Below, piece by piece: positions 44,247 through 53,210 of a DNA stretch of 64,000 nucleotides. Made by a program: the position numbers and the translations under genes. The DNA is from Desulfovibrio sp. (GTDB taxonomy: Bacteria; Desulfobacterota; Desulfovibrionia; Desulfovibrionales; Desulfovibrionaceae): assembly GCF_019422935.1 (NCBI RefSeq), contig NZ_JAHZCJ010000012.1, positions 72,638 to 136,637 on the forward strand, written 5' to 3'. The stretch's first letter is position 1. Every line of letters starts with the position of its first letter. Under the pieces are notes generated by a model. That model worked only from the letters and a program-made list of their open reading frames with translations, made no database searches and was not told the origin of the DNA.

Positions 44247-45242
44247 ATGTACATTTTACGCATGCGTCGCTCAAAATTTTCTGGCGTCTTCTCATTCTCT
44301 GCCGACTGGACAGAGAGCCGCAGCAAAACGCACTACTTCGTCTGGGAGCTTCCAGACGGAGCCTTTGCGGTGCAGGAACTCAACGCCGCGTTCCAGCCTG
44401 TGGCAGAGGTGGAGCGCATAAACGCAAAAACCTTTTCCCAGTCATTCAAGGCAGAGCACAATATTTTGGCTATGCCTGTGATCACGCCGGATCTCAGCCA
44501 TTTTGAATCCGCCCCGCCCGCACCAGCGCCCAAACAAACGGATGCTGCGGCAGACCAGCCTGCCCGCAAAGCGAGCGCACCCAAGGCCAAAACAGGGAGC
44601 GTGCCGCTCCAGACGCTTTCAAAGGCCAAACTGCCAGATTCCGTGGAAGTGGCCCCCGAGCAGCCCGATATGGGGCTTATTCCCTTTCCTTCCCGCACCG
44701 CCACCGGCGTCACCGCTGTTCACTATGACGAAGGCCCAGCGCCTGCTGCTACTGCTGGCGTTGCTGGCGCGGCCGCTGCCGCGCCCAAGAGGGCCTACGA
44801 CCTTGAAGCCGCCCGCAAGGCCAAGGTCGTGGAATCAAAGCTGCGGGAGACTTTTCGCCAGACATTGCTGCGCCTCAAACGCCCGCGCGAGCGCAAGGCA
44901 GCACTGCTCGCCCTTGAGCAACTGGCGCAGACCAAGGACGGCATCATACCCGCCCACAAGCATATGTTCCGTGATTTTGGCGTACGTCTGCGCCAGAATT
45001 CCCAGCCCGACCTCGCCCTGCTTTTTTCACGCAAGGCAGTGGAACTGGCCCCCGAGGACGATCACGCCCACTTCAACCTGGCGCGCATTCTCTGTTCGCT
45101 TGGCCTGTATGACGAAGCCGCCACCCACATCGGCACGGCTTTGAGCATGTCCAGCGGAGAGCCTCTCTACTTCAAGCTGTTGGAACACATCCGCGAACTC
45201 AAACGCACGCGCGGCGCTGGCAAGCCCACGCCCCAGCGCTGA
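44247..45242 (+). CDS. TPR-containing cytoplasmic protein
   Basis: The 331-residue protein has an N-terminal part beginning RSKFSGVFSFSADW and HYFVWELPDGAFAVQELN, a low-complexity Ala/Pro/Lys-rich middle (about 90-190), and a C-terminal region with TPR-like helices (PDLALLFSRKAVELAPEDDHAHFNLARILCSLGLYDEAATH). It likely mediates protein contacts. The start may be ATG 44247 or 44262; neither has a clear ribosome site. The AMIN-domain gene follows 41 bases later. Confidence 0.65.
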   Translation: MYILRMRRSKFSGVFSFSADWTESRSKTHYFVWELPDGAFAVQELNAAFQPVAEVERINAKTFSQSFKAEHNILAMPVITPDLSHFESAPPAPAPKQTDAAADQPARKASAPKAKTGSVPLQTLSKAKLPDSVEVAPEQPDMGLIPFPSRTATGVTAVHYDEGPAPAATAGVAGAAAAAPKRAYDLEAARKAKVVESKLRETFRQTLLRLKRPRERKAALLALEQLAQTKDGIIPAHKHMFRDFGVRLRQNSQPDLALLFSRKAVELAPEDDHAHFNLARILCSLGLYDEAATHIGTALSMSSGEPLYFKLLEHIRELKRTRGAGKPTPQR

Positions 45243-45283
45243 ACCGCTGTTCCAACCCAAGTCATTGGCAGGAGCCTTTTGGC

Positions 45284-46009
45284 ATGAACAAAGTAATTCT
45301 CGGTCTTCTTGTGGCAGTGTGCGTTCTGGGCATGGCGCTTATCATGCTCAATGAACGCATGCGCAAGCCTGAACCAGCAAATCCCGCAGGCATTATCGCG
45401 CCTGTCACCTCCCCGGATGAGGCCCCGCCCGCCGACGCTGGCAACCAATCCGCTACATCTCCTTCCCTGCATCTGCCCCCGCAGACCCAGGGCGGCATTC
45501 CTGACCTCAACGCCAGCGGCGAGGCCCCGGCCCGTGCGCCCATCCCCAGCCTGAAGCCGGAGGAAAAGAGCGCCCCGACAAGCAATGTAGCCGCCGCCGA
45601 ACCCCAGCCAGCCGTAGCCAAGCCCGTCGTGCAGCCCAAACCTGCGACCCCGGTTACAGAAAAAACAGCGCCAACGGCAGAACCCGCCAAGGCCGCGCCG
45701 CAGCGCAAGAACATCACCAAGTTTGTGGTTCTTGCACGCGATAAGGGCGCTACCGTGCGCCTCGTGGGTGCCGCGCCCATTGCCTACAAAAATATGCAGC
45801 TCAGCGGCCCTGAACGTCTGGTCATTGATCTGGACGGCAAGTGGCAGGTTAAGGCGCCCGGCGTGCCCAAGAACCCTGCGGTGACCAACGTGCGCATTGG
45901 CAAGGGCGATGACAAAACGCGCATTGTCATTGACCTGACGGGCAAGATTCAGCCCAAGTTCACGCTTTCAAAAGATGGTCACACCCTGGACATCCGTCTG
46001 GATCACTAG
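45284..46009 (+). CDS. AMIN-domain membrane protein
   Basis: The 241-residue protein has an N-terminal membrane helix (VILGLLVAVCVLGMALIML), a long Pro/Ala-rich periplasmic linker, and a C-terminal AMIN domain (NITKFVVLARDKGATVRLVGAAPIAYKNMQL...LVIDLDGKW...TRIVIDLTG). AMIN domains target proteins to peptidoglycan or the outer-membrane secretin. No amidase domain follows, so it probably acts as an anchor. GGCAGGAG precedes the ATG. Confidence 0.82.
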   Translation: MNKVILGLLVAVCVLGMALIMLNERMRKPEPANPAGIIAPVTSPDEAPPADAGNQSATSPSLHLPPQTQGGIPDLNASGEAPARAPIPSLKPEEKSAPTSNVAAAEPQPAVAKPVVQPKPATPVTEKTAPTAEPAKAAPQRKNITKFVVLARDKGATVRLVGAAPIAYKNMQLSGPERLVIDLDGKWQVKAPGVPKNPAVTNVRIGKGDDKTRIVIDLTGKIQPKFTLSKDGHTLDIRLDH

Positions 46010-46066
46010 GGCATGACAAAGCGGCCAACGCCGCTCCGGTATCATCAGACATCTCCGCAGACAGAG

Positions 46067-46099
46067 AAACCGGCTGTTGTTGAACAACAGCCGGTTTTT
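46067..46099. terminator. Terminator between the AMIN gene and proC
   Basis: AAACCGGCTGTTGTT pairs with AACAACAGCCGGTTT across one base and runs into TTTTTATTTTT on the plus strand. It ends the rightward TPR-AMIN transcript and could also act on leftward proC transcripts. Confidence 0.88.
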
Positions 46100-46161
46100 A
46101 TTTTTATTCCCTGTCAGGAGCAACCGTAAGCATCGGACCAACAGCAGTTAGGCGGCTGGCC

Positions 46162-46959
46162 TTAGTTTTCCATTTCCTTGCCGCGCGCATTGGCGGCCAG
46201 CACGGAATCCACCAACAGGCCAGCAAGGCCCGCGCGGTCAAGCACGTTCACGCCCGCTATAGTCACCCCGCCGGGCGAGCAGACATCGTCACGCAACTGC
46301 ATGATCGGCGAGGTGCTCTGCTCGACCATTTTGGCGCATCCGCCAAAAAGGGCCGTGACCATCTCGCGCGATTCCTTGTGCTGAAAACCAAGGGTAACAC
46401 CAGCCTGCACAAGCCCCTGCATCATGGCAAACACATAGGCAGGCCCGGCCCCGATAAGGGCTGTGAACGCCGTGAACTTGCTTTCCGGCAATTCCACGCA
46501 CACTCCCAACGCGCCGAACAAAGCCTGAATGTCGGCCTTGCTGGCATCGGGCAGGTCAGGATCATCAAAGCAGAGGGCGAACACGCCCATGCCCACAAGG
46601 GCCGGGGTATTCGGCATGCAGCGCACTACTGGGCAACGCCCTTCAACTGCCTCGGTGAGACGCTGGAGGCTCACGCCAGCTGCTACGGAAACCAGGGTTT
46701 TCCCAGCTGTCAGCTCTGGGCGCATCTGCGCAAGCACCTCTGCCGCCTGATAAGGTTTAACGCCCAGCACCAGCACGTCGGCGGCCTTCGCCACGGCCTG
46801 GGGGCTTTCCATCACACGCACGCCAAGCTCTTCAAGCGGGCGCATGCGTGCAGCGGTTCTGTTGTAACCGCACAATTCGTAGCCGCCCTTGCGGGCAAGC
46901 CCGGCCATGATGGCCCCGCCCATGTTGCCGCATCCGACACAGCCGATTTTGAGCGCCAT
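46162..46959 (-). CDS. proC: Pyrroline-5-carboxylate reductase
   Basis: The 265-residue protein has the NAD(P) fold (KIGCVGCGNMGGAIMAGL) and the C-terminal dimerisation domain with LIGAGPAYVFAMMQGLVQAGVTLG and DDVCSPGGVTIAGVNVLD, the substrate-loop motif. It makes the last step of proline synthesis. It follows ndk by four bases at the end of the ctpA-deacetylase-ndk-proC run. Confidence 0.95.
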   Translation of the reverse strand: MALKIGCVGCGNMGGAIMAGLARKGGYELCGYNRTAARMRPLEELGVRVMESPQAVAKAADVLVLGVKPYQAAEVLAQMRPELTAGKTLVSVAAGVSLQRLTEAVEGRCPVVRCMPNTPALVGMGVFALCFDDPDLPDASKADIQALFGALGVCVELPESKFTAFTALIGAGPAYVFAMMQGLVQAGVTLGFQHKESREMVTALFGGCAKMVEQSTSPIMQLRDDVCSPGGVTIAGVNVLDRAGLAGLLVDSVLAANARGKEMEN

Positions 46960-46963
46960 AATA

Positions 46964-47380
46964 TTACTCCGTGATTTCCAGGCCGCTGAAGAAGTAGCCT
47001 ATTTCAAAAGCCGCGGTTTCAGCGGCATCCGAGCCGTGAACAGCATTGGCTTCCAGGCTTTGGCCATACCTGTGACGCAGGGTGCCGGGCTCCGCCTGAG
47101 CCGGATTGGTGGCCCCCATGAGGGCGCGCCAGCGGGGCACCGCGTCTTCGCCGCGCAATACAACGCAAACCACCGGGCCGGAAGACATGTAGTCGGTCAG
47201 GCTATCAAAAAAGGGGCGCTCGCTGTGGACGGCATAAAAGCCCGCAGCCTGGGCCTTGGAAAGGCGCAAACGCTTGAGTGCCACTATTTTGAGGCCGGAA
47301 GCTTCCATGGCAGCCAGAATTTCCCCGGTCAGATTGCGCGAAACTGCGTCAGGCTTGATAATGGCGAAAGTGGATTGCAT
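46964..47380 (-). CDS. ndk: Nucleoside diphosphate kinase
   Basis: The 138-residue protein starts STFAIIKPDAVSRNLTGEI. The phospho-accepting His115 lies in NAVHGSD. It balances nucleoside triphosphate pools through a phospho-histidine. AAGGAG precedes the ATG inside the end of the deacetylase gene; the two genes are two bases apart. Confidence 0.96.
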   Translation of the reverse strand: MQSTFAIIKPDAVSRNLTGEILAAMEASGLKIVALKRLRLSKAQAAGFYAVHSERPFFDSLTDYMSSGPVVCVVLRGEDAVPRWRALMGATNPAQAEPGTLRHRYGQSLEANAVHGSDAAETAAFEIGYFFSGLEITE

Positions 47381-47382
47381 GC

Positions 47383-48807
47383 TTACTCCTTTTCCATGTT
47401 GTTGTTAGCAGGATAAGAACGCGCCGCAACGGCGGCTCCGTCCTGGGCCAGTTTCCAGAGTATGCGCCGCAAGGGCACCACCGCCACGCCGTCCTTGTCC
47501 TGCCAGTCGCGCAGAGCGCGCAGGGTTTCAGGATAAGGATGGCCAATGGCCACAGCCATGCCTTGAGCGCGGGCGCGGGCTGCCGCCGCGTCCAGCGTAG
47601 ACAGAATGGCCGCAGTGTCGCGGCGCGTATCCAGAAAAACATCGCGTGCAAGGCTGACCAGCCCCGCCTCTCTGGCAGCAAGTGCCAGCTGGGGGTCTGG
47701 GCGCGTCACACTGTCGAGCACGGCGAGCCCTCGCCCGCCAAGCATGCTGCACAGTGTTCTGCACAGCGAAATATCACCAGTAAAAGCTGACCCCATGTGG
47801 TTGTTGAAGCCAATGACCGAGGGCAAAATCCGCAGATTGTCCTCAAGCACGGTCTGCACTTCCTGCGCGCTCATACTGGTGAGCAGCGCGCCCGGGCCAG
47901 GGTCCGGCCTGCCATGCAAGGCCCGAGGCAGGGCCTCCATGGGCTGATGTAACAGGCAATCAAGCCGCCGGGATGCCGCAATCTCGGCTGTTTCCTGCGC
48001 ATGGGGAGACCTCGGCCAGATGGCCAGAGTCACAGGAAACGGCAGCGAGGCAAGAACTTCTGCGGATTCGAGCTTCTGGCCCATGTCATCGATGACAATA
48101 GCCAGGGGCTCCTGCGGCAAAGGTTGGGCCAAATCTGAAAGCTGCCCCTCCCGACCAGGAAAGCTAACAACATAGTATACCAGATGATTGAGGAGGACTT
48201 CAAGGGTTCCTTGCGACGTCCAGCGCACCTCGACGCGCGCGCTTGCCCTTTCCAGAACAGAATTTTGATCGCGCAGCCCCTGAAGCAGAGCCAGCCCAAG
48301 GCGCAGTGGCGCGCATGGGCCGCTGACAGTGAACTGCCGCAGATCCGCCGCACTAGCATATGTGGCGACATCTGCCGCCTGCCCTGCGGGAGCGGTGGGA
48401 TTGGGAGGAATGCTTGCCCCGGCGGGCAATTGCGATGTTTCGGCAAGCAGACTTTTTTGCAAAGGAAGCTGCTGCCACTGCGCCTGAGGTAAGGCCAGCG
48501 GGAGTGTACGCGCAAGCAGCGCGTCCATGCTTTCCAGAGCCAGCGCCTTGTCAAAGCCAGCCCCACTGGCAAGCGCGCCTGCGGATTTGTGGGCAACGGC
48601 AAAGGGCAAAGCCGCGCCCGAGGCAGCAGCCTGCTTCTGGGCCGGGGCTTCCAGTTGCCAATATACCCAGCAGGATACGGCCAAGCTGCATAAAAGCCAC
48701 AGCAGGCCGCCCACGGCAAGCTGTGCAGAAGCAGACAGCCCCCCGGCGAACCGCAAGGGCCCGGCCAGAAGGCTGTCTGATAACTTTGTGTCGCGCAAAG
48801 GCAACAC
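47383..48807 (-). CDS. Divergent polysaccharide deacetylase family protein (YibQ-like)
   Basis: The 474-residue protein has an N-terminal membrane helix (VGGLLWLLCSLAVSCWVYW), a linker and regulatory segment (50-230), and a C-terminal deacetylase-like barrel: LAIVIDDMGQKLE, FPVTLAIWPRSPHAQETA, LDCLLHQPME, FNNHMGSAFT and GHPYPETLRAL. The Asp and His residues suggest metal binding. The family is often encoded next to CtpA/EnvC-type cell-wall factors, as here with ctpA 40 bases upstream. The exact substrate is not known. Confidence 0.82.
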   Translation of the reverse strand: MLPLRDTKLSDSLLAGPLRFAGGLSASAQLAVGGLLWLLCSLAVSCWVYWQLEAPAQKQAAASGAALPFAVAHKSAGALASGAGFDKALALESMDALLARTLPLALPQAQWQQLPLQKSLLAETSQLPAGASIPPNPTAPAGQAADVATYASAADLRQFTVSGPCAPLRLGLALLQGLRDQNSVLERASARVEVRWTSQGTLEVLLNHLVYYVVSFPGREGQLSDLAQPLPQEPLAIVIDDMGQKLESAEVLASLPFPVTLAIWPRSPHAQETAEIAASRRLDCLLHQPMEALPRALHGRPDPGPGALLTSMSAQEVQTVLEDNLRILPSVIGFNNHMGSAFTGDISLCRTLCSMLGGRGLAVLDSVTRPDPQLALAAREAGLVSLARDVFLDTRRDTAAILSTLDAAAARARAQGMAVAIGHPYPETLRALRDWQDKDGVAVVPLRRILWKLAQDGAAVAARSYPANNNMEKE

Positions 48808-48847
48808 CCTGTTTATTCCTGCCCGCCCGCCTTACGCGGTTACGGGG

Positions 48848-50176
48848 TTAATTCCTGATTTCCCGCATTTTGGGGAGGCTCTTGACCATTTGCAGGGCCA
48901 TGCGCAACTGGTTGTCGCGCGCGAGCTGCTCGGCGGCATCTTCCTTGCCGTTCTTGGCCTTGGAAGATTTTTTGTCCTTGCCGTTTTCAATGTGACGGTT
49001 CAGATCCTGCTCGCGCACCATAAGGCGGGAGTTATCCTTGTCGTCCGTGCGGGGGGCTTCAAACGGCACTTCCACATCAGGCACAACGCCTTCGGCCTGA
49101 ATGGAGCTGCCGTTGGGCGTGTAGTACAGGGCAACCGTGAGCTTGAGGCCGGAGCCGTCAGAAAGCGGAATAATGTTCTGCACGGATCCCTTGCCGAAAG
49201 AACGCTCGCCCACAGTGAGGGCGCGCTTCTGGTCGCGCAGGGCGCCAGCCACAATTTCAGAAGCGGAGGCGGAACCAGCGTTGATCAGCACCACCATAGG
49301 CGCATGAATGTCATCGCCCTGCTTTTTGGCTTCGTACACGCGGTCAGTATTGTCACGCCGTCCCTTGATGGAAACGATGACGCCCTTGTCGAGGAACGTG
49401 TCAGAAACACTCACAGCCTGATCAAGCAGTCCGCCGGGGTTATTGCGCAGGTCAAGCACAATGCCCTTGATGCCGCCGGAATTCTTGGTTTCCTTTTCTG
49501 CCGCCTTAAGAGCGTCGCGCAGTTCTTCGGTGGTGCGCTCAGAAAAACGCGTGAGACGAATCCAGTAATAGCCGTCCTCAAGCTTCTTGGACTTCACGCT
49601 GATAAGCGGAATGGCATCGCGCACAAGGCGGACAGTCTGCGGGGACTTGGCATCGCTGTGCAGGATGGCAAGCTCCACCTCCGAGCCCTTGGGGCCACGG
49701 ATGCGGGAAACAACTTCCTGCAACGAGAGTTCCTGCGCGGGCTGCCCGTTGATGGACAGAATAATATCGCCAGACTTGAGACCGGCCCGATAGGCGGGGG
49801 TGTCCTCAATGGGAGTCACCACCGTAACCTGGCCGTTCTCCATGGAAATTTCTATGCCAATACCAAAGAATTCGCCGGAGGTGGTCTCCTGCATTTCTTT
49901 GTATTCTTCGGCGTTCATAAAGGTGGAGTGCGGGTCAAGGCCCTGAAGCATGCCCTTGACAGCGCCATTGATAAGGTCGCCCTGCGTCACATCACGCACA
50001 TAATAACGCTCCACCAGATCAAGAACCTGACTGAAGCGCTTGAGCGCATCAAACTTACTGGGGGCTTCCTTGGACGTTTCCTTTTTTTCGGCGCACTGGG
50101 GAGCGCCCGGCAGGGCGACCATGCCGCCCACGGCAAGCAGAAGCACAAGAAGGCTAAGACGGACAAGAAGACGCAT
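48848..50176 (-). CDS. ctpA: C-terminal processing protease CtpA (S41)
   Basis: The protein has 442 residues with a signal peptide (RLLVRLSLLVLLLAVGGMVAL). The N-terminal helical part is followed by a PDZ domain (VTPIEDTPAYRAGLKSGDIILSINGQPA, about 100-185), then the S41 catalytic core with LDLRNNPGGLLDQAV, the Ser of GSASASEIVAGAL and the Lys of GERSFGKGSVQ. It degrades or trims periplasmic proteins, often cell-wall hydrolases. ATG 50176 has GGAG upstream; longer in-frame sequence does not look coding. Confidence 0.93.
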   Translation of the reverse strand: MRLLVRLSLLVLLLAVGGMVALPGAPQCAEKKETSKEAPSKFDALKRFSQVLDLVERYYVRDVTQGDLINGAVKGMLQGLDPHSTFMNAEEYKEMQETTSGEFFGIGIEISMENGQVTVVTPIEDTPAYRAGLKSGDIILSINGQPAQELSLQEVVSRIRGPKGSEVELAILHSDAKSPQTVRLVRDAIPLISVKSKKLEDGYYWIRLTRFSERTTEELRDALKAAEKETKNSGGIKGIVLDLRNNPGGLLDQAVSVSDTFLDKGVIVSIKGRRDNTDRVYEAKKQGDDIHAPMVVLINAGSASASEIVAGALRDQKRALTVGERSFGKGSVQNIIPLSDGSGLKLTVALYYTPNGSSIQAEGVVPDVEVPFEAPRTDDKDNSRLMVREQDLNRHIENGKDKKSSKAKNGKEDAAEQLARDNQLRMALQMVKSLPKMREIRN

Positions 50177-50580
50177 AACAACGATCTCCACGCGGACGTA
50201 ATGAACGAACACAGCGCCGCTAGCCCAAAAAGCCGCAACGCAGGGGGTGCTGCAACGCCAGCCAATGGAGGGGCCGCGCACCAGCCGGATAGTGCCCCTT
50301 TTCAAGCTAAATTGCAAATCAAAAAGGCGCGTGCTGCGCCTTGCAGGCCACTCCGCCAAGGTGCGGACGCGCACCTTTACGCAAGCGCCGAAGCACTGCC
50401 CCACTCTCCATGCAACATGCGCCGGAGAAACTGCTGTATCAACATATCAGTTTCCTCCGGCGCATATCGAGCGCATCAAGGCATGCCAGGCCTTCAGACC
50501 GGATGGCTATTGCCAGTCTTCGGCAAGCCCGGCCATGCGGATTTTATCCGCAATATGCCGCATGCGCCGCAAATGCCGAA
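50177..50580. other. Intergenic region with a long inverted repeat, between rubrerythrin and ctpA genes
   Basis: In these 404 bases no gene is evident on either strand. A near-perfect inverted repeat (50418-50464: TGCGCCGGAGAAACTG against CAGTTTCCTCCGGCGCA, one extra base, 14-base loop) and a small hairpin (GCGGAT/ATCCGC near 50535-50550) lie downstream of the rubrerythrin gene. They may end its transcript, though neither has a T run. The ctpA promoter must lie here but was not located. Confidence 0.5.
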
Positions 50581-51075
50581 CTAGTCTTCAACCTTGAAGA
50601 AAGCAGCCGCGCCGCCGCCGCACACAGGACACGCGTCGCAAGGGCCTTCATGGGTATAGCCGCAAACCTTGCACACGTAATAATCGGTGGCAGGCAGAGC
50701 GGCGGGATTTTCCAGAGCTTTTTTGTAGAGCTTGGCGTGGATTTCTTCCACCTGGTTGGCAAAGTCAAAATATTTGGCAACGGCGCTCTGGCCTTCAGCC
50801 TGAGCCTGCTTGATCATGTCGGGATACATGGTGGTGAATTCGTAGGTTTCACCTTCGATGGCCGACTTGAGGTTGGCCATGGTGTCGCCGATCTTGCCAG
50901 CATTCTTGAGGTGGGCATGGGCGTGAACGGTTTCAGCAGCCGCAGCAGCGCGGAACAGCTTGGCAACCTGAGGCATGCCTTCCTTGTCGGCAGCTACAGC
51001 AAAGGCAAGGTACTTGCGGTTGGCCTGGGATTCACCGGCAAAGGCCGCCATCAAATTTTCTTGTGTGGTGCTCAT
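50581..51075 (-). CDS. rbr: Rubrerythrin
   Basis: The 164-residue protein has a four-helix diiron domain with FAGESQANRKYLAFA, AAAETVHAHAHLK, GETYEFTTMYPDM and NQVEEIHAKLYKK supplying Glu and His ligands. A C-terminal rubredoxin domain has CKVCGYTHEG and CPVCGG. It reduces hydrogen peroxide in anaerobes. The domain order is classical, the total length a little shorter than D. vulgaris rubrerythrin. GAGGAG precedes ATG 51075. A PerR-like palindrome lies 33 bases upstream. Confidence 0.95.
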   Translation of the reverse strand: MSTTQENLMAAFAGESQANRKYLAFAVAADKEGMPQVAKLFRAAAAAETVHAHAHLKNAGKIGDTMANLKSAIEGETYEFTTMYPDMIKQAQAEGQSAVAKYFDFANQVEEIHAKLYKKALENPAALPATDYYVCKVCGYTHEGPCDACPVCGGGAAAFFKVED

Positions 51076-51104
51076 GGGTATTCTCCTCGATGAAGTTATT
51101 GTTT

Positions 51105-51150
51105 TTATCAGGAACAATTCCTAATTAAAGAATTCTCACTGCCTTGTAAA
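51105..51150 (-). promoter_or_regulatory. Rubrerythrin promoter with PerR-like operator
   Basis: On the minus strand, TTTACA (51150-51145) could be the -35 box and TTTAAT (51129-51124) the -10 box, 15 bases apart. TTAGGAA and TTCCTGA (51124-51108 on the minus strand, one mismatch) form a palindrome centred on TTG next to the -10 box. This resembles PerR boxes known for rubrerythrin genes of sulfate reducers. The assignment is by eye. Confidence 0.4.
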
Positions 51151-51240
51151 GCATTTTTTTACAAAAAATTATTTTTGCAGGCCCGGCCTTTAGCCCTTGA
51201 TACCGTTGCGCAGAACGCTATGACAAGCTAAAAGGAACCT

Positions 51241-51789
51241 ATGAACGCCCAAGAAATCATATCCCATTTCGGCATGCGGCCCCACCCCGAAGGGGGGTTC
51301 TATCACCGCACATACGAAGCCCCGCAAATTCTTACGGCGGATGAAATGCCCTGTGGTTTTATGGGGCCAAGACCCGTATCTACAGCGATTCTTTTTCTGC
51401 TTGAACAGGGACACTATTCGCGTCTGCACCGCATCAGGCAGGATGAACTGTGGCATTTTCACCTTGGCGGCCCCTTGCGCTTGGCCTGTATTGATACCCA
51501 CGGCCAACCGCGCGAAGTGATTCTTGGCCCGAATATTATGGCGGGGCAACACGTGCAGTTTACCATTCCCGGCGGCTGCTGGTTTGGCGCAACGCCTGCG
51601 CCAGGCAGCGAGTTTGCGCTTGTGGGCTGCACGGTTTCACCGGGCTTTGACATGGAAGACCTGCGCCTGGGCCAGCCGGAAGAGCTGACCCTGCGCTACC
51701 CCAATGCAAAAGACTGCATACGCGAATTCTGCCCACCTTTGAACGACGCCCAGCGCGCCGCCTGTAGAAGATGCGGTGACGACGAATGA
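51241..51789 (+). CDS. Cupin superfamily protein (DUF985)
   Basis: The 182-residue protein has the DUF985/Cupin_5 pattern: FGMRPHPEGGFYHRTYEAP, STAILFLLEQGHYSRLHRIRQDELWHFHLGGPL and the FTIPGGCWFGATP and FALVGCTVSPGFDMEDLRLG segments. The histidines in RLHRI and WHFH probably bind metal. The biochemical role is not established in bacteria. AAAGGAACC precedes the ATG. It overlaps the following yigZ gene by four bases. Confidence 0.85.
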   Translation: MNAQEIISHFGMRPHPEGGFYHRTYEAPQILTADEMPCGFMGPRPVSTAILFLLEQGHYSRLHRIRQDELWHFHLGGPLRLACIDTHGQPREVILGPNIMAGQHVQFTIPGGCWFGATPAPGSEFALVGCTVSPGFDMEDLRLGQPEELTLRYPNAKDCIREFCPPLNDAQRAACRRCGDDE

Positions 51790-52424
51790 CGCGCTATGCC
51801 GTGCCTGATGTTGCGCCGCAACACCCGCACTGCACAGAAATCGTTATCCGCCGCAGCCGTTTTCTGGCCCAGTGCGCCCATACGCCGGATGCGGCAACAG
51901 CGCGGGCCTTTGTGGAACAGGTACGCCGCCAGCACGCCGATGCAACGCACAACTGCTGGGCATATGCCGCTGGCGCGCCGGGAAATACGGCGCAGATCGG
52001 CTCGTCCGACGATGGAGAACCCCACGGCACTGCTGGCAGGCCCATGCTGCAAATTGTGCTGCACAGCGGCATTGGCGAATTGTGCGTGGTGGTGAGCCGC
52101 TGGTTTGGCGGCGTCAAGCTTGGCACAGGCGGCCTTGTGCGGGCCTATCAGGACAGTGTACGCGAAAATCTGGCCGACCTGCCAGTGAGGCAGCGTGTGC
52201 CGGAAACCAGTTTGCAGCTTACCGTTGCCTACGCGCACCTTGATGCCCTGCACCGCATGTTGCCAACCTACGAAGCCCGTCTTGAAAGTGAAGACTATCA
52301 GGCTGAGGCCAGATTGCAACTGCGATTGCCCGCCGAACACGTGGAGGCCTTTCAGATCGCGCTGGCTGGCGTGAGCAATGGCGCGGCCCTGTGCAGCGAG
52401 CTTACGGATGGCGACACCGCCTGA
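51786..52424 (+). CDS. yigZ: YigZ/IMPACT family protein
   Basis: The 212-residue protein has the N-terminal UPF0029 domain: EIVIRRSRFLAQC, THNCWAYA, SSDDGEPHGTAGRPMLQI and VVVSRWFGGVKLGTGGLVRAYQ. The C-terminal part is a DUF1949-type ferredoxin-like fold. The eukaryotic homologue IMPACT binds Gcn1; the bacterial role is unclear, possibly in translation. Translation is coupled to the cupin gene (ATGA overlap). Confidence 0.9.
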   Translation: MTRYAVPDVAPQHPHCTEIVIRRSRFLAQCAHTPDAATARAFVEQVRRQHADATHNCWAYAAGAPGNTAQIGSSDDGEPHGTAGRPMLQIVLHSGIGELCVVVSRWFGGVKLGTGGLVRAYQDSVRENLADLPVRQRVPETSLQLTVAYAHLDALHRMLPTYEARLESEDYQAEARLQLRLPAEHVEAFQIALAGVSNGAALCSELTDGDTA

Positions 52425-52449
52425 TACTTATTTTTTTGTGCGTTCAAAG

Positions 52450-52479
52450 GCCCGCTGGCATATGCCGGTGGGCTTTTTT
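52450..52479 (+). terminator. Terminator after yigZ
   Basis: GCCCGCTGGCA and TGCCGGTGGGC pair over 11 bases (with one wobble) across a two-base loop and run into six T. It closes the cupin-yigZ transcript. Confidence 0.9.
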
Positions 52480-52583
52480 GTTTTGCAGTACGGCCTTTGA
52501 ACCATACCCGCCCCCCAAAAAACAGTCAGGGCCGCCGGATTTCTCCAGCGGCCCTGACGGATATTCATTGCACGGGGTGCGGC

Positions 52584-53210
52584 TTAGACGCCCTTGGCCT
52601 TAAGTTCTTCGAGAAAGCCTTCCGGCACTTCAAAGCCCAGAGCCTGCGCCTTTTTGGCAGATTCCGCAGCATCGGCGTACTGTTCCATTTCAAACTGCGC
52701 CAGCGCCAGGTTATTCCAGGCCGGGGCAAAACCGGGCTGCTGCTTGATCACTTCCTTGCAGGCTGTTTCGCAAGCCGCAAAGTCGCCCTTCATATAAAAG
52801 GCGGTGGAAAGCGCATTCCGGGCCTGAACAAAGTTGGGATCCCACTTGAGGGCCTTGTTCAGAGCCGTGATGGCCTTGTCCGGCTCGCCGCGCTGCAGGT
52901 GCACAAAGGCAATATTGCCCCACGGCACGGGGAACTTGGCGCGGCAGTTGGCGGCTTCTTCGTTGTAGCGCAGGCAGCCGTCAAGGTCGCCGCGTTCAAG
53001 ACAGATGCCGCCAAGCTGCACATAGGCCTCCGCCAGATGCGGCGAATTGCGCACCGCGTTCAGCAGGGCTTCTTCAGCAGCCACAAAGTCGCGCTTGGTC
53101 AGCAGGGCCAGACCAAGATTGTAGTAATGGGTAGCGCACTGCTCGTTCTGGGCGATTTCCGCCTTCAGATCGGCAATGTATTCATCCAGGTCATCGTAGC
53201 GAGCTTTCAT
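52584..53210 (-). CDS. Tetratricopeptide repeat protein
   Basis: The 208-residue protein is made of about five TPR units from residue 25 on (CATHYYNLGLALLTKRDFVAAEEALLNAVRNSPHLAEAYVQLGGICLERGDLDGCLRYNEEA and onward to NLALAQFEMEQYADAAESAKKAQALG). It is a protein-binding scaffold with no enzymatic domain. It starts within the stop codon of the upstream 130-residue protein gene (ATGA), so the two are probably made in fixed ratio. Confidence 0.8.
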   Translation of the reverse strand: MKARYDDLDEYIADLKAEIAQNEQCATHYYNLGLALLTKRDFVAAEEALLNAVRNSPHLAEAYVQLGGICLERGDLDGCLRYNEEAANCRAKFPVPWGNIAFVHLQRGEPDKAITALNKALKWDPNFVQARNALSTAFYMKGDFAACETACKEVIKQQPGFAPAWNNLALAQFEMEQYADAAESAKKAQALGFEVPEGFLEELKAKGV

